Shown: positions 8,730 through 18,377 of the stretch, piece after piece
Layout of the letters: every line of letters starts with the position of its first letter
How positions within the stretch are numbered: position 1 is the stretch's first letter
From: Candidatus Chryseopegocella kryptomonas
Lineage (GTDB): Bacteria > Bacteroidota > Ignavibacteria > Kryptoniales > Kryptoniaceae
DNA length: 64,000 nt
Reading direction: 5' to 3'
NCBI RefSeq assembly: GCF_001536065.1
Contig: NZ_CZVW01000006.1
Location: 59,724 to 123,723 of the forward strand
The notes under the pieces: generated by a model
Databases searched by the model: none
Seen by the model: the letters and a program-made list of their open reading frames with translations, nothing else
What the model was told of the DNA's origin: nothing
Program-made: the position numbers and the translations under genes

Positions 8730-9803
8730 ATGGCGGAGGAATTTCAAGAGCGAACTGAACAAGCGACGCCAAAACGAAGAGAAGACGCAAGGAAAAAAGG
8801 TAAAGTCGCAAAAAGTTATGAGTTAAGTTCAGCAATTGTTCTGTTAACTTCTTTAATTGTTTTCTATTTCGGCGGAAATTATGCATACGAGAAAATCGCA
8901 AACTTTACAAAATATGTGCTTTCAAATTCTTATGCGATTGAAATTTCAAGGGATAAAATTTCAAATTATGCTGGGAGCGTTTTCGCATTTTGGGGGCTTA
9001 ACTTTCTTCCGTTTATAATTTTTCTTATGCTTGTCGGAGTTGGTGCAAGTGTGGCGCAAACGGGCTATGTTTTTACACTTGAATCGTTGAAATTTGATTT
9101 TGAAAAGTTAAACCCCGCAAGCGGGATAAAGAAAATTTTGTTTTCAAGAAGAAGTTTATTTGAACTTGCGAAGGGATTTTTCAAAATTGGCGCACTCGGT
9201 TTAACCGCTTACATTGTTTTGAAAGGGCTCGTTGATGATGTGTTAATTCTTATTGATTCAGACATTGCAGATGTTGCTGGATTTATCGCAAGGTCAGGGT
9301 TTTCGCTTATGCTTAAAACAGGGCTGGTTTATCTTTTAATTTCAACTTTTGATTTTGCATTTCAAAAGTGGGAATACGAAAGGGAGTTGAGAATGACAAG
9401 GCAGGAAATAAAAGAAGAGATGAAGGAACTTGAAGGTGATCCGCTTATCAAATCAAGAATCAGAAGAAGACAAAGAGAGATTGTGCGGATGAGAATGATG
9501 CAAAAAGTTCCAAAGGCGGATGTAGTCATAACAAACCCGACGCATATTGCGGTTGCATTGAAATATGAAGCAGAAAAAATGAATGCTCCAAAGGTCGTCG
9601 CAAAAGGAGTTAATTTGATTGCAGAAAAGATAAAAGAGATTGCAAAGGCAAACGGAGTCCCGATTGTTGAAGATAAACCACTTGCACAAGCACTTTATAA
9701 AATGGTTGACATTGATGAAGAAATTCCACCGCAACTTTATAAAGCGGTTGCGAAAGTTCTCGCTTATGTTTTCAGTTTGAAAAAGAAAGATAGAAAAGTT
9801 TAA
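8730..9803 (+). CDS. flhB: Flagellar export switch protein FlhB
   Basis: About 357 residues. The N-terminus EFQERTEQATPKRREDARKK is the FlhB signature, followed by four membrane helices and a cytoplasmic domain with the self-cleavage site NPTH (about residue 266), which lets FlhB switch substrate class from rod/hook to filament. ATG at 8730 is preferred to an in-frame GTG at 8721, which would overlap fliR. Its stop codon overlaps the flhA ATG by one base. Confidence 0.96.
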   Translation: MAEEFQERTEQATPKRREDARKKGKVAKSYELSSAIVLLTSLIVFYFGGNYAYEKIANFTKYVLSNSYAIEISRDKISNYAGSVFAFWGLNFLPFIIFLMLVGVGASVAQTGYVFTLESLKFDFEKLNPASGIKKILFSRRSLFELAKGFFKIGALGLTAYIVLKGLVDDVLILIDSDIADVAGFIARSGFSLMLKTGLVYLLISTFDFAFQKWEYERELRMTRQEIKEEMKELEGDPLIKSRIRRRQREIVRMRMMQKVPKADVVITNPTHIAVALKYEAEKMNAPKVVAKGVNLIAEKIKEIAKANGVPIVEDKPLAQALYKMVDIDEEIPPQLYKAVAKVLAYVFSLKKKDRKV

Positions 9804-11857
9804 TGAAAAATCTTGCAAGAAATACGGATGTTTTGCTTGCCGTTGCGGTTATATCAATTCTTGTCTTTATGATTTTGCCATTGCCACCTTTTTTGCTTGA
9901 TATTTTAATTGCATTTAACATCACCTTTTCAATCGTCGTGCTTTTGATCTCAATGTATATCACAAGTCCACTTGAACTTTCTGTATTTCCGGGGCTTTTA
10001 CTTATCCTTACGCTTTTCAGATTGAGTTTGAATGTCGCTTCGACGAGATTAATCCTTGCAGATGGATATGCTGGAAAGATAATTTTTGCTTTTGGTTCTT
10101 TTGTCGTAAAGGGAAATTATGTTGTTGGTTTTGTCGTGTTTTTAATTCTTGTTGTAATTCAATTTGTCGTGATAACGAAAGGTGCAGGTAGAATTGCGGA
10201 AGTTGCTGCAAGATTTACGCTTGATGCAATGCCCGGGAAACAGATGAGCATTGATGCGGATTTAAACGCAGGGCTTATAACCGAGGACGAGGCAAGACGA
10301 AGAAGAGAGCTAATTCAAAGGGAAGCGGAGTTTTACGGGGCTATGGATGGCGCAAGTAAATTCGTTCGTGGCGATGCAATCGCTGGATTGATAATAACTG
10401 TTGTGAATATAATCGGCGGTTTGATAATTGGTGTATTACAGCGTGGTATGAGCTTTTCCGAAGCACTTCAAAATTACACTCTTCTCACGATTGGAGATGG
10501 GCTCGTTTCACAAATTCCAGCTTTGATAATTTCGGTTTCCGCTGGAATGGTCGTGACAAGGAGTGCTTCTGGAAATCAGTTTGATGTTGAGATAAAAGGA
10601 CAAATTTTTCAAAGACCTAAAGCATTGTTAATTGCTTCTGGAGTTCTTGCATTTTTTGCAATTGTTCCGGGTTTGCCAATGCTTCCGTTTCTTGTTTTAT
10701 CTGTTATAAGTGGTGTTGCAGGTTATTTTGGGACGAAGGCTGAAAAAGAAAAAACACAACCTGTTGAAGCAAAGCCAAAGCAAGTTCCACAACAAGAGGA
10801 AAAAGTTGAAAAGTTGATCCAAGTTGATCCAATTGAAGTTGAAATTGGTTATGGCTTAATTCCACTTGCGGATGAAGAACAGGGAGGGACTTTATTTAAG
10901 CGAATCATCGGCGTAAGAAAACAGCTTGCGCTTGAACTTGGCTTAATTGTTCCGCCGATAAGAGTAAGGGATAACATTTATCTTGAGCCGAATGAGTATG
11001 TCATAAAGATTCGTGGAAATAAAGTTGCAAGTGGTGAAGTAAAACCGGGTTATTATCTTGCGATGAATCCCGGGACAGCAATTGATGAAATTCGTGATGC
11101 GATAAAAGTTAAAGAACCAGTTTATGGATTTGATGCTTATTGGATTCCTTCACATAGGAAAGAAGAGGCTGAGGTTATGGGATATACTGTTGTTGAGCCG
11201 GTTTCTGTTATCGTAACTCATTTAATGGAAGTTTTGAGGAAGAATGCTGGAAGAATTTTGAGCAGGCAAGATACGAAGACATTAATTGAAAATCTTCGTG
11301 AAGATTATCCAGCTCTTGTTGAGGAGATAACATCTGATGTCCTTCCCATAGGAACAATTCAAAAAGTTTTGCAAAATCTTTTAAACGAAGGAATCCCGAT
11401 CCGTGATATGGTTACAATTCTTGAAGCGTTGCTTGATTATTCAAGGGTTACGAAAAATGTTGATGTTTTGACCGAATATGTGAGGCATTCTCTTTCTGAA
11501 ACGATCGCACGGCTTTATCAGGACGAAAGCGGTGTGATCCACGCAATTCAACTTGATCCAAGAGTAGAAGAGATTATAACTCAATCTTTACAACAGACGA
11601 GCTCTCAATCCACACCGACGCTTGGTCTTCCACCAGAGGTGATTCGTGCGATTAATTTGAGTTTGGATGAAAACATAAAAAAAGCTAAAAGTTTGGGTTA
11701 TCAGCCTGTTGTCATATGTTCAGCAACGGTTCGGCTTTATTTTTATCGTTTAATTCATTCAACATTTCCGGATGTAAGCGTGATCTCATACACGGAACTT
11801 CCAACAGATGTTGATATAGAAATCATCGGTCGTGTAAAAATTAACAACAATGTTTAA
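9803..11857 (+). CDS. flhA: Flagellar export protein FlhA
   Basis: 684 residues. The N-terminal half has about eight membrane helices and the FHIPEP-family block ELSVFPGLLLILTLFRLSLN; the segment KGAGRIAEVAARFTLDAMPG and the loop ISVSAGMVVTRSAS are diagnostic. The C-terminal half is the cytosolic domain that docks chaperone-substrate complexes. FlhA forms the nonameric ring below the gate. It ends the flagellar block; flhF, flhG and fliA, which often follow, are not present here. Confidence 0.97.
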   Translation: MKNLARNTDVLLAVAVISILVFMILPLPPFLLDILIAFNITFSIVVLLISMYITSPLELSVFPGLLLILTLFRLSLNVASTRLILADGYAGKIIFAFGSFVVKGNYVVGFVVFLILVVIQFVVITKGAGRIAEVAARFTLDAMPGKQMSIDADLNAGLITEDEARRRRELIQREAEFYGAMDGASKFVRGDAIAGLIITVVNIIGGLIIGVLQRGMSFSEALQNYTLLTIGDGLVSQIPALIISVSAGMVVTRSASGNQFDVEIKGQIFQRPKALLIASGVLAFFAIVPGLPMLPFLVLSVISGVAGYFGTKAEKEKTQPVEAKPKQVPQQEEKVEKLIQVDPIEVEIGYGLIPLADEEQGGTLFKRIIGVRKQLALELGLIVPPIRVRDNIYLEPNEYVIKIRGNKVASGEVKPGYYLAMNPGTAIDEIRDAIKVKEPVYGFDAYWIPSHRKEEAEVMGYTVVEPVSVIVTHLMEVLRKNAGRILSRQDTKTLIENLREDYPALVEEITSDVLPIGTIQKVLQNLLNEGIPIRDMVTILEALLDYSRVTKNVDVLTEYVRHSLSETIARLYQDESGVIHAIQLDPRVEEIITQSLQQTSSQSTPTLGLPPEVIRAINLSLDENIKKAKSLGYQPVVICSATVRLYFYRLIHSTFPDVSVISYTELPTDVDIEIIGRVKINNNV

Positions 11858-11987
11858 TGCCAAACTCACACCTTGCTTTTCTTCTCTATTTCGTATGACC
11901 AGTGCTCCAACCCCAACAAATCAAGAGCGACTTCGCTTGATAAAGAGATTTTGTGAAGTTAAATTTAAGATAAAAATTGAGTTTTAA

Positions 11988-12986
11988 ATGAAACCCTCAA
12001 AAGTAATGTGCAATCTTCTTGCTCTGTTGATTGCAAGCGCAATTTCAATTTCTCAAACTAAAATCAACGGCTTTTTCCAGTATTCTTATCTCGTTGAATT
12101 TAAAAATGTAAGAAAAGAGACATTTATTCCGGGGACAATCAATTTGAGATTTAGCAGTTCGCTCGCCAAACAAATCAGATTAGAGCTTCAGGTCGGGCTT
12201 AAAGAGATGGATTTTAACAAATTTTTAAAAGATTATTTTATTGAGATTTTTGATCCGATCCCGGGGTTAAAAGGATTAGAAATCAAAGCAGGTCAGTTTA
12301 AGTATTACTGGTCAATTGAGAGGAAAGAATCTTCAAGCGATCGGAGGACAGTTTATCGTTCTCAGGTAGTTTCTGCTCTTGTTGCGGATAGAGACCGTGG
12401 AGTTGAAGTTTCTTATACCGGTTTGGAAAATTTTCGCTTCGCTCTTGGCGTGTGGAATGGTGAGGTCGTTTATAAAAATGCAGGGACAGTTTTTGAGACA
12501 ATTGATTACACAAGAAACATGGACGACTCCGACACGAAGAAAGATTTAACTGCATTTGCAAGTTATGATCTTAAAATTTCAAGTGGAAATGAATTAACAA
12601 TCAACGCTGGCTATTTAAATGGCTCAAATGGGAGGATGGGGATAGCGAAAAAGATAAGATACGGATTTGGTTTTGACGGTCATTTTGTAAATAAAAATTT
12701 ACATTTTAGAGGCGAGTTTATAGGTGGAAAGGATGATAACATCAAAAAGTTGGGATATTATCTTCAACTCAGTTACAAAATTTTTGACTATTTTGAGCCA
12801 GTTCTGAAATATGATCTCTGGGATAGCAACATTAATTTGGCTGGAGAAAGTAAATGGTTGACATTTGGAGTTTATTCCAAAGTGATGGAGTATTTGGTTT
12901 TTAGATTTAACTATGTCAGAAAAATTGAGGAAGTAGTTGATATTAAAAATGACGAGATTGTGTTTATGATTCAGGTGAAATTTTGA
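11988..12986 (+). CDS. Outer-membrane porin-like beta-barrel protein
   Basis: 332 residues with a signal peptide (about 1-22, ending ISQT) and a continuous pattern of amphipathic beta strands ending in a C-terminal Phe (MIQVKF), as expected for a barrel inserted by the BAM machinery. The arrangement GLEIKAGQFKYYWSIER followed by a short RDRGVEVSYTGLENFRFALG block resembles phosphate-selective porin O/P relatives. The solute cannot be read from sequence. A 130-bp gap separates it from flhA, so it may be transcribed separately. Confidence 0.7.
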   Translation: MKPSKVMCNLLALLIASAISISQTKINGFFQYSYLVEFKNVRKETFIPGTINLRFSSSLAKQIRLELQVGLKEMDFNKFLKDYFIEIFDPIPGLKGLEIKAGQFKYYWSIERKESSSDRRTVYRSQVVSALVADRDRGVEVSYTGLENFRFALGVWNGEVVYKNAGTVFETIDYTRNMDDSDTKKDLTAFASYDLKISSGNELTINAGYLNGSNGRMGIAKKIRYGFGFDGHFVNKNLHFRGEFIGGKDDNIKKLGYYLQLSYKIFDYFEPVLKYDLWDSNINLAGESKWLTFGVYSKVMEYLVFRFNYVRKIEEVVDIKNDEIVFMIQVKF

Positions 12987-13016
12987 TTTGATTTTGCAAC
13001 AAAAGAAAAACTTTAG

Positions 13017-13781
13017 ATGGAAAGTTTTTTCATTGAGCCGAAAAATGTAAAGAAGAATCGGGCATTTGTAAATGGTGAGGAATTCCATCACCTTGTCAGG
13101 GTATTGCGTAAAAAAGTGGGTGAATTAATTTATCTTTTTGATGGAACTGGAAAAATTTACACGGCGAGGATTACGAAGATAACAAAAGATAATGCGGAGT
13201 GCGAGATAATTGAGGAAAATTTTATGAGAGGCGAGTTAAATGTTGAAATTGCGGTTGGGCAGGCGCTTTTGAAAAATCCAGAGAGATTTGAGTTCGCACT
13301 TGAAAAATTGACCGAAATTGGAGTTAGGCAAATAATTCCAGTTCTCACGGAAAGAGTTATTGTTTCAAAAAATCCAAAAGATATTTCACCAAATAAAATA
13401 GAGAGGTGGCGAAAGATAATTCTTTCGGCGTGCAAACAATCAAATCGTGCGTTTATACCCGAACTTTTTGAGCCAGTTGTGTTTGAAGAGTTTATTTCGT
13501 TGGAAAAATACGAGAAAAAAATTATTTTTCACGAAAGCGAAGTTAAATCTTTAAACAGAGTTCTTTTGTATGATTATCTGAAAAATTTGAAAAATGTTGG
13601 CTCAATTCTTCTTGCAATTGGTCCAGAAGGTGGCTTTACAGATGAAGAGATTGAAAAAGCAGTTGAATCAGGCTTTGATGTTGTCTCGCTTGGTTGCAGA
13701 AGATTACGCTCTGAAACATCAAGCATTGTTTCCGCAGGAGTTATATCCCAGTTTTTCATTTCGGAAACAAAAAATTTATAA
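13017..13781 (+). CDS. rsmE: 16S rRNA m3U1498 methyltransferase RsmE
   Basis: 254 residues. An N-terminal PUA-like domain (EEFHHLVRVLRKKVGE) is followed by a SPOUT methyltransferase domain with the knot motifs AIGPEGGFTDEE and LGCRRLRSETSSI, which bind S-adenosylmethionine. RsmE methylates U1498 in the decoding centre of 16S rRNA. The next gene begins 2 bp after its stop, so the two are likely co-translated. Confidence 0.95.
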   Translation: MESFFIEPKNVKKNRAFVNGEEFHHLVRVLRKKVGELIYLFDGTGKIYTARITKITKDNAECEIIEENFMRGELNVEIAVGQALLKNPERFEFALEKLTEIGVRQIIPVLTERVIVSKNPKDISPNKIERWRKIILSACKQSNRAFIPELFEPVVFEEFISLEKYEKKIIFHESEVKSLNRVLLYDYLKNLKNVGSILLAIGPEGGFTDEEIEKAVESGFDVVSLGCRRLRSETSSIVSAGVISQFFISETKNL

Positions 13782-13783
13782 GT

Positions 13784-14551
13784 TTGGAGAAGATAAGAGC
13801 AAATAATTTAAAGAAGTATTTTCGCACTGGAAACAGGATTATAAAGGCGGTTGATGGAGTTGATATTGAAATAAATGAGCGTGAAATTTGCGCTTTAGTC
13901 GGTGAATCGGGAAGTGGGAAATCAACGCTTGGGAAATTGATTTTGAGAATAATTGAACCTGATGAAGGTGAGATATTTTTCAATGGAATTGATATAACTA
14001 AACTTGACAAATCTAATTTGAGGGCTATGCGAAAGAAAATGCAAATGATTTTTCAAGATCCATTTACGACATTTAATCCGATTTACAAAATCGGGAATCA
14101 AATTTTTGAAGCGATCAAATTTCATAAAGTTGTTGAAGATAATCTTGTTGAGGATTATGTTGTTCAACTTATGAGGGTTGTTGCTCTTCATCCTGATACA
14201 CTTAAAAAATATCCATCGCAATTGAGCGGGGGACAACTCCAGCGTTGTGCAATTGTAAGGGCAATTTCTTTACAGCCAGAGTTTTTAATTTGTGATGAAA
14301 TTGTTTCTTCGCTTGATGTATCAGTTCAGGTTCAGATAATTGAACTTTTAAAGGTTTTGAAAGAGGAGTTTAAATTGACTGTTTTATTTATTACGCACGA
14401 CATCGGAGTTGCGAGAAGAATCGCAAACAGGGCTTTCGTTATGTATTCTGGAAAAATAGTTGAAAAAGGTGCGATTGAAAAGATATTTTATGAACCGAGC
14501 CACGAATATACAAAAAAATTGCTCGGTTCGGTTTTGAGCATAAAAACATAG
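13784..14551 (+). CDS. ABC transporter ATP-binding protein (oligopeptide/dipeptide type)
   Basis: 255 residues. Walker A GESGSGKST, Q-loop in IFQDPFTTFNP, signature LSGGQLQR, Walker B LICDEIVSSLD and switch His in THDIG are all intact. The QDPFTTFNP and SSLDVSVQVQI blocks are typical of the OppF/DppF subfamily. Start is TTG at 13784, directly after rsmE. No permease or binding-protein gene is next to it, so its membrane partner must be encoded elsewhere. The usual C-terminal oligopeptide-binding extension is short. Confidence 0.88.
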   Translation: MEKIRANNLKKYFRTGNRIIKAVDGVDIEINEREICALVGESGSGKSTLGKLILRIIEPDEGEIFFNGIDITKLDKSNLRAMRKKMQMIFQDPFTTFNPIYKIGNQIFEAIKFHKVVEDNLVEDYVVQLMRVVALHPDTLKKYPSQLSGGQLQRCAIVRAISLQPEFLICDEIVSSLDVSVQVQIIELLKVLKEEFKLTVLFITHDIGVARRIANRAFVMYSGKIVEKGAIEKIFYEPSHEYTKKLLGSVLSIKT

Positions 14552-14563
14552 GTGAGAGATGCA

Positions 14564-16135
14564 ATGAAGTTAAAATCAGTAAACCCAGCAACGCTTGAGG
14601 TTTTGGCTGAAATTGACACAACGCCTGTTGAAGAAGTTTTTGAAATTTCAAAAAAGGCACAAGAAGTTTTCAGAAAATGGTCAGCGACGACAATTGACGA
14701 GAGATTGAAACTTTTGAAAGATGCAAGAGATATTCTTTACAGAGAAAAAGATGAAATTGCAAAGTTGATAACGCTTGAAAATGGAAAGCCAATCCTTGAA
14801 TCATATTCAATGGAGATTTTCCCAACGCTTGATCTTTTTGAGTTTCACATTAAAAATGCGAGGAAAATTTTAAAGCCGAGAAAAGTTCGCTCTCAAATTC
14901 CATTGTTCTGGTTAAAACGAAACTATATTCATTTTGAACCACTTGGAGTTGTTGCGGTTATTTCACCGTGGAATTATCCCTTGCTTCTTCCAATTGCTCC
15001 GATAATTTCTGCTCTTGTTGCGGGCAATTGCGTGATTTTCAAACCATCGGAATATACAAGTTTGATTGGGTTGAAAATTTATGAAATTTTCAAAGAAGCA
15101 GGTTTTCCAGATGGAGTTTTTAACATTGTGGTTGGTTTCGGCGATGTAGGGGAAGCGCTTGTTAATTCGCACATTGATAAAATTTCGTTTACCGGAAGCA
15201 CAAAGACGGGCAGAATAATAATGCAAAATGCTGGTAAAAAGCCAATACCTGTGACGCTTGAACTTGGTGGAAAAGATCCGATGATTGTTTTTGATGATGT
15301 TGATATTGATCTTGTGTCAAGTTCTGCGGTCTGGGGTGCTTTTGCAAACGCTGGACAAACATGCGTCTCGGTTGAAATTTGCTATGTTCAGGAGAAAATT
15401 TTTGATGACTTCGTTGAAAAAGTTGTTGAAAAAACAAAGAATCTTAAAATTGGCAACGGACTTGACCCAGATGTTGAAATTGGTCCTATAAATAACGAAA
15501 GACAATTGATGATAATTGAAAAGCAAATTGAAGATGCAATCTCAAAAGGAGCAAAAATTTTAACAGGTGGGAAAAGAATTTATCCGAAAGATAAAAACGG
15601 AAATGAATTAAAAGGTTATTTCTTTGAGCCAACGGTGATAACAGATGTTGATAACTCAATGCTTCTTATGAGGGAGGAAACATTCGGACCTGTTCTTCCA
15701 ATTGTTAAGTTTAAAGATGAGGATGAAGTTATTGAAATGGCTAATTCAAGTGAATATGGACTTTCAGCAAGCGTATGGACGAAAGACAAAAAGAGAGCAA
15801 AGAGAATAGTTGAAAAGATAAAATCAGGTTCTGTTCTTGTAAATGAGTGTGTTGTTCATTACGGTGATGCGAAAGCACCGTGTGGCGGTGTTAAGTCAAG
15901 CGGTTTCGGCAGAGTTCATTCTGAATTTGGAATTTATGATATGGTAAATGTTAAGTTTGAAAGTTTTGACTTTGTTTCGCCTTATCGGCTGTGGTGGTTC
16001 GGGTATGATGAAAAACTTCTTGTGACGATAAAAGATGCAATTTCTTTCCTTTATTCACCATCCCTGTTTCAAAGGTTAAAATCATCCCTTTTTCTTGTCC
16101 CAAATTTATTTAGGAAAGAGAAAAGCAAAATTTAA
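14564..16135 (+). CDS. NAD(P)+-dependent aldehyde dehydrogenase
   Basis: About 523 residues. Conserved elements are SPWNYPLLLP (cofactor site, with the catalytic Asn), GSTKTGR, the general base in LELGGKDPMIV, the nucleophile Cys in ANAGQTCVS and EETFGPVLP. It oxidises an aldehyde to a carboxylate. ATG at 14564 has the ribosome site AGGTGAGAG at good spacing, so it is preferred to GTG at 14552. The C-terminal tail (about 480-523) is hydrophobic and aromatic, like membrane-associated class 3 aldehyde dehydrogenases. Substrate is not clear. Confidence 0.88.
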   Translation: MKLKSVNPATLEVLAEIDTTPVEEVFEISKKAQEVFRKWSATTIDERLKLLKDARDILYREKDEIAKLITLENGKPILESYSMEIFPTLDLFEFHIKNARKILKPRKVRSQIPLFWLKRNYIHFEPLGVVAVISPWNYPLLLPIAPIISALVAGNCVIFKPSEYTSLIGLKIYEIFKEAGFPDGVFNIVVGFGDVGEALVNSHIDKISFTGSTKTGRIIMQNAGKKPIPVTLELGGKDPMIVFDDVDIDLVSSSAVWGAFANAGQTCVSVEICYVQEKIFDDFVEKVVEKTKNLKIGNGLDPDVEIGPINNERQLMIIEKQIEDAISKGAKILTGGKRIYPKDKNGNELKGYFFEPTVITDVDNSMLLMREETFGPVLPIVKFKDEDEVIEMANSSEYGLSASVWTKDKKRAKRIVEKIKSGSVLVNECVVHYGDAKAPCGGVKSSGFGRVHSEFGIYDMVNVKFESFDFVSPYRLWWFGYDEKLLVTIKDAISFLYSPSLFQRLKSSLFLVPNLFRKEKSKI

Positions 16136-16180
16136 ACTCGCATATCTTTTGAATTATCAAAAACAAACTTCGGTTCAAAA

Positions 16181-17887
16181 ATGAGAAAGTTATCCTTGTT
16201 GTTTTTAATTTTTTCTCTTTTTGCAGTTCAGATTTTAAATCTTTCAGAGCTTGAATCTGCATCAAGAAAACCCGTAAAGGCATTTAACGGTATGGTTGTC
16301 TCTTCTGATTCGCTTGCGACGAAAGTTGGCGTGGAAATTTTAAAAAAGGGTGGAAATGCGGTTGATGCAGCTGTTGCAGTTGGATTTGCACTTGCGGTGA
16401 CCTATCCGCAGGCTGGAAACATTGGCGGTGGTGGATTTATGGTGATAAGAATGGCAAATGGTGAAACTGTTACAATTGATTACAGAGAGAAAGCACCGTT
16501 AAAGGCACATAGAGATATGTTCCTTGATGAAAAAGGAAATTTCGTCCCAGAGAAAAGTCAAATTGGGCATCTTTCCGTTGGTGTTCCGGGCTCTGTTGCA
16601 GGTTTGCTCCTTGCACTTGAAAAATATGGAACAATGTCAAGAAAAGAGGTTTTAAATCCGGCGATTGAACTTGCTGAAAAAGGTTTTATCGTAAATGAGG
16701 GACTTGCTAATGCTTTTAGAAATGCTTTTGAGCATTTTAAAAAATTTCCAAGCACGATGAAATACTTTTCAAAGAATGGCGAACCATACAAAGCGGGCGA
16801 TAAACTTGTGCAGAAAGATCTTGCTAAGGTTTTAAAGTTGATAAGAGACAAAGGAAGGGATGGATTTTACAAGGGCATGGTTGCGGATTTAATCGTTTCT
16901 GAAATGAAAAGAGGTGGAGGATTGATAACTTATGAAGACCTTGAAAATTATCAGCCGGTGATAAGGAAACCTGTTGTCGGAAATTATCGTGGTTATGAAA
17001 TTATATCAATGGGTCCGCCAAGTTCTGGGGGAGTTTGTTTGATTGAACTTTTGAACATACTTGAAAATTTTGATTTGAAAAAATATGGTTTTGGCTCGTC
17101 TCAAACAATTCATTATTTAGTTGAAGCGATGAAACGAGTTTATGCTGATAGAGCGGAATACCTTGGGGATCCTGACTTTGTTCAAATTCCGATTGAAAAA
17201 CTTCTTTCAAAAGAATATGCAAAGGAAATCGCAGATGAAATTGACACTTTATATGCTACGCCGAGTTCAAAAATTATTCGCTCTGTTTCACCATCTCCCG
17301 AGGGAGTGCATACAACTCATTATTCCATCGTTGATAAATGGGGAAATGTTGTTGCGGTTACGACGACAATTAACAGTTATTTCGGCTCAATGGTTGTTGT
17401 TGATGGTGCGGGGTTCTTTTTGAATAATGAGATGGACGATTTCAGCGCAAAGCCAGGCGCACCAAATCAATTTGGATTGCTTGGAAGCGAAGCAAATTCA
17501 ATTCAACCTGGGAAAAGAATGTTAAGTTCAATGACGCCGACAATAGTTTTAAAAAATGGTAAGCCGTTCCTTGTTCTCGGCTCTCCAGGTGGTTCAACAA
17601 TTATAACATCAGTTTTGCAGGTGATTTTAAATGTAGTTGATTTTGGAATGAATATTCAAGAAGCAGTTGATGCGCCACGGATACATCATCAGTGGTATCC
17701 AGATGAAATTTATTATGAAAGGCGGGGATTGGTTTTTGATGTAATTGAAAATTTGAAAAAGCGGGGGCATAAACTTGTTGAAAGGCATGGATTTCAGGGT
17801 GAAGTTCAAGCAATTTTGATTGATGAAAACGGTGTTAAATATGGCGCTGCTGATCCACGTGGATATGGACTTGCAATGGGGTATTGA
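16181..17887 (+). CDS. ggt: Gamma-glutamyltranspeptidase
   Basis: 568 residues with a signal peptide (about 1-17). Family blocks include GGNAVDAAVAVGFALAVT, GNIGGGGFMVI and, at residues 377-380, HTTH, where the first Thr is the autocatalytic nucleophile that splits the precursor into large and small subunits. A PSSGG loop and GSPGG motif complete the active site. The enzyme hydrolyses or transfers the gamma-glutamyl group of glutathione-type compounds in the periplasm. Length is normal for the family. Confidence 0.93.
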   Translation: MRKLSLLFLIFSLFAVQILNLSELESASRKPVKAFNGMVVSSDSLATKVGVEILKKGGNAVDAAVAVGFALAVTYPQAGNIGGGGFMVIRMANGETVTIDYREKAPLKAHRDMFLDEKGNFVPEKSQIGHLSVGVPGSVAGLLLALEKYGTMSRKEVLNPAIELAEKGFIVNEGLANAFRNAFEHFKKFPSTMKYFSKNGEPYKAGDKLVQKDLAKVLKLIRDKGRDGFYKGMVADLIVSEMKRGGGLITYEDLENYQPVIRKPVVGNYRGYEIISMGPPSSGGVCLIELLNILENFDLKKYGFGSSQTIHYLVEAMKRVYADRAEYLGDPDFVQIPIEKLLSKEYAKEIADEIDTLYATPSSKIIRSVSPSPEGVHTTHYSIVDKWGNVVAVTTTINSYFGSMVVVDGAGFFLNNEMDDFSAKPGAPNQFGLLGSEANSIQPGKRMLSSMTPTIVLKNGKPFLVLGSPGGSTIITSVLQVILNVVDFGMNIQEAVDAPRIHHQWYPDEIYYERRGLVFDVIENLKKRGHKLVERHGFQGEVQAILIDENGVKYGAADPRGYGLAMGY

Positions 17888-17938
17888 GCAATTTCGGAAG
17901 TTTGATTAAATTTATTAAAAATTAAAGCGAGGCAAGTT

Positions 17939-18377
17939 ATGAGGTTCAAGATTTTTTTTCATTTTCGTTTTGCTTTTTCAAAACCACCATCTTTACGGAC
18001 AAGTTGAAAAGGAAACAGACAGATTGAGGTCAATAGAATTACGGCTTGAAAGATTGGAAGCCACGCTTAACACTTTTATGCAACAGGTGGATAAAAGATT
18101 TGAGCAGATTGACAAAAGAATTGATGATTTAAACCGCAAGATTGATCATTTTATGACATTTTTATGGATAATTTCTGGAATTTTTACTGCAATTATGATT
18201 GCTGCGATTGGTTTTGCGATATGGGACAGGCGAACCGCAATTTACAGGGCAAAGCAGGAAGTGATTGAAGAGGTTGATAGAAAATGGAATCTTACAAATG
18301 TTGTGAGGGCGCTTCGTGAATATGCACTTGGAGATCAACGTCTCGCTGATATTTTGAAAAAATATGGTTTGATGTAA
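17939..18377 (+). CDS. Frameshifted small coiled-coil membrane protein
   Basis: The intact downstream frame (from 17970) encodes a coiled coil (ETDRLRSIELRLERLEATL, then repeated KRFEQIDKRIDDLNRKID), one membrane helix (FLWIISGIFTAIMIAAIGFAIW) and a cytoplasmic tail. ATG at 17939 has a plausible ribosome site (GCGAGG) but is out of frame with it. If the run of eight T at 17952-17959 were seven, the reading frame would join to MRFKIFFIFVLLFQNHHLYG, a good signal peptide. The gene is therefore probably complete except for a one-base homopolymer difference. Function unknown. The channel-like gene starts immediately after its stop, suggesting a shared job. Confidence 0.7.

Noticed and set aside
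11850..11987. A 45-codon ORF overlapping the flhA stop and ending directly at the porin start
   Set aside because: No ribosome site, no recognisable domain; TAA-ATG adjacency alone is weak. It could be a decayed gene but I cannot support it.
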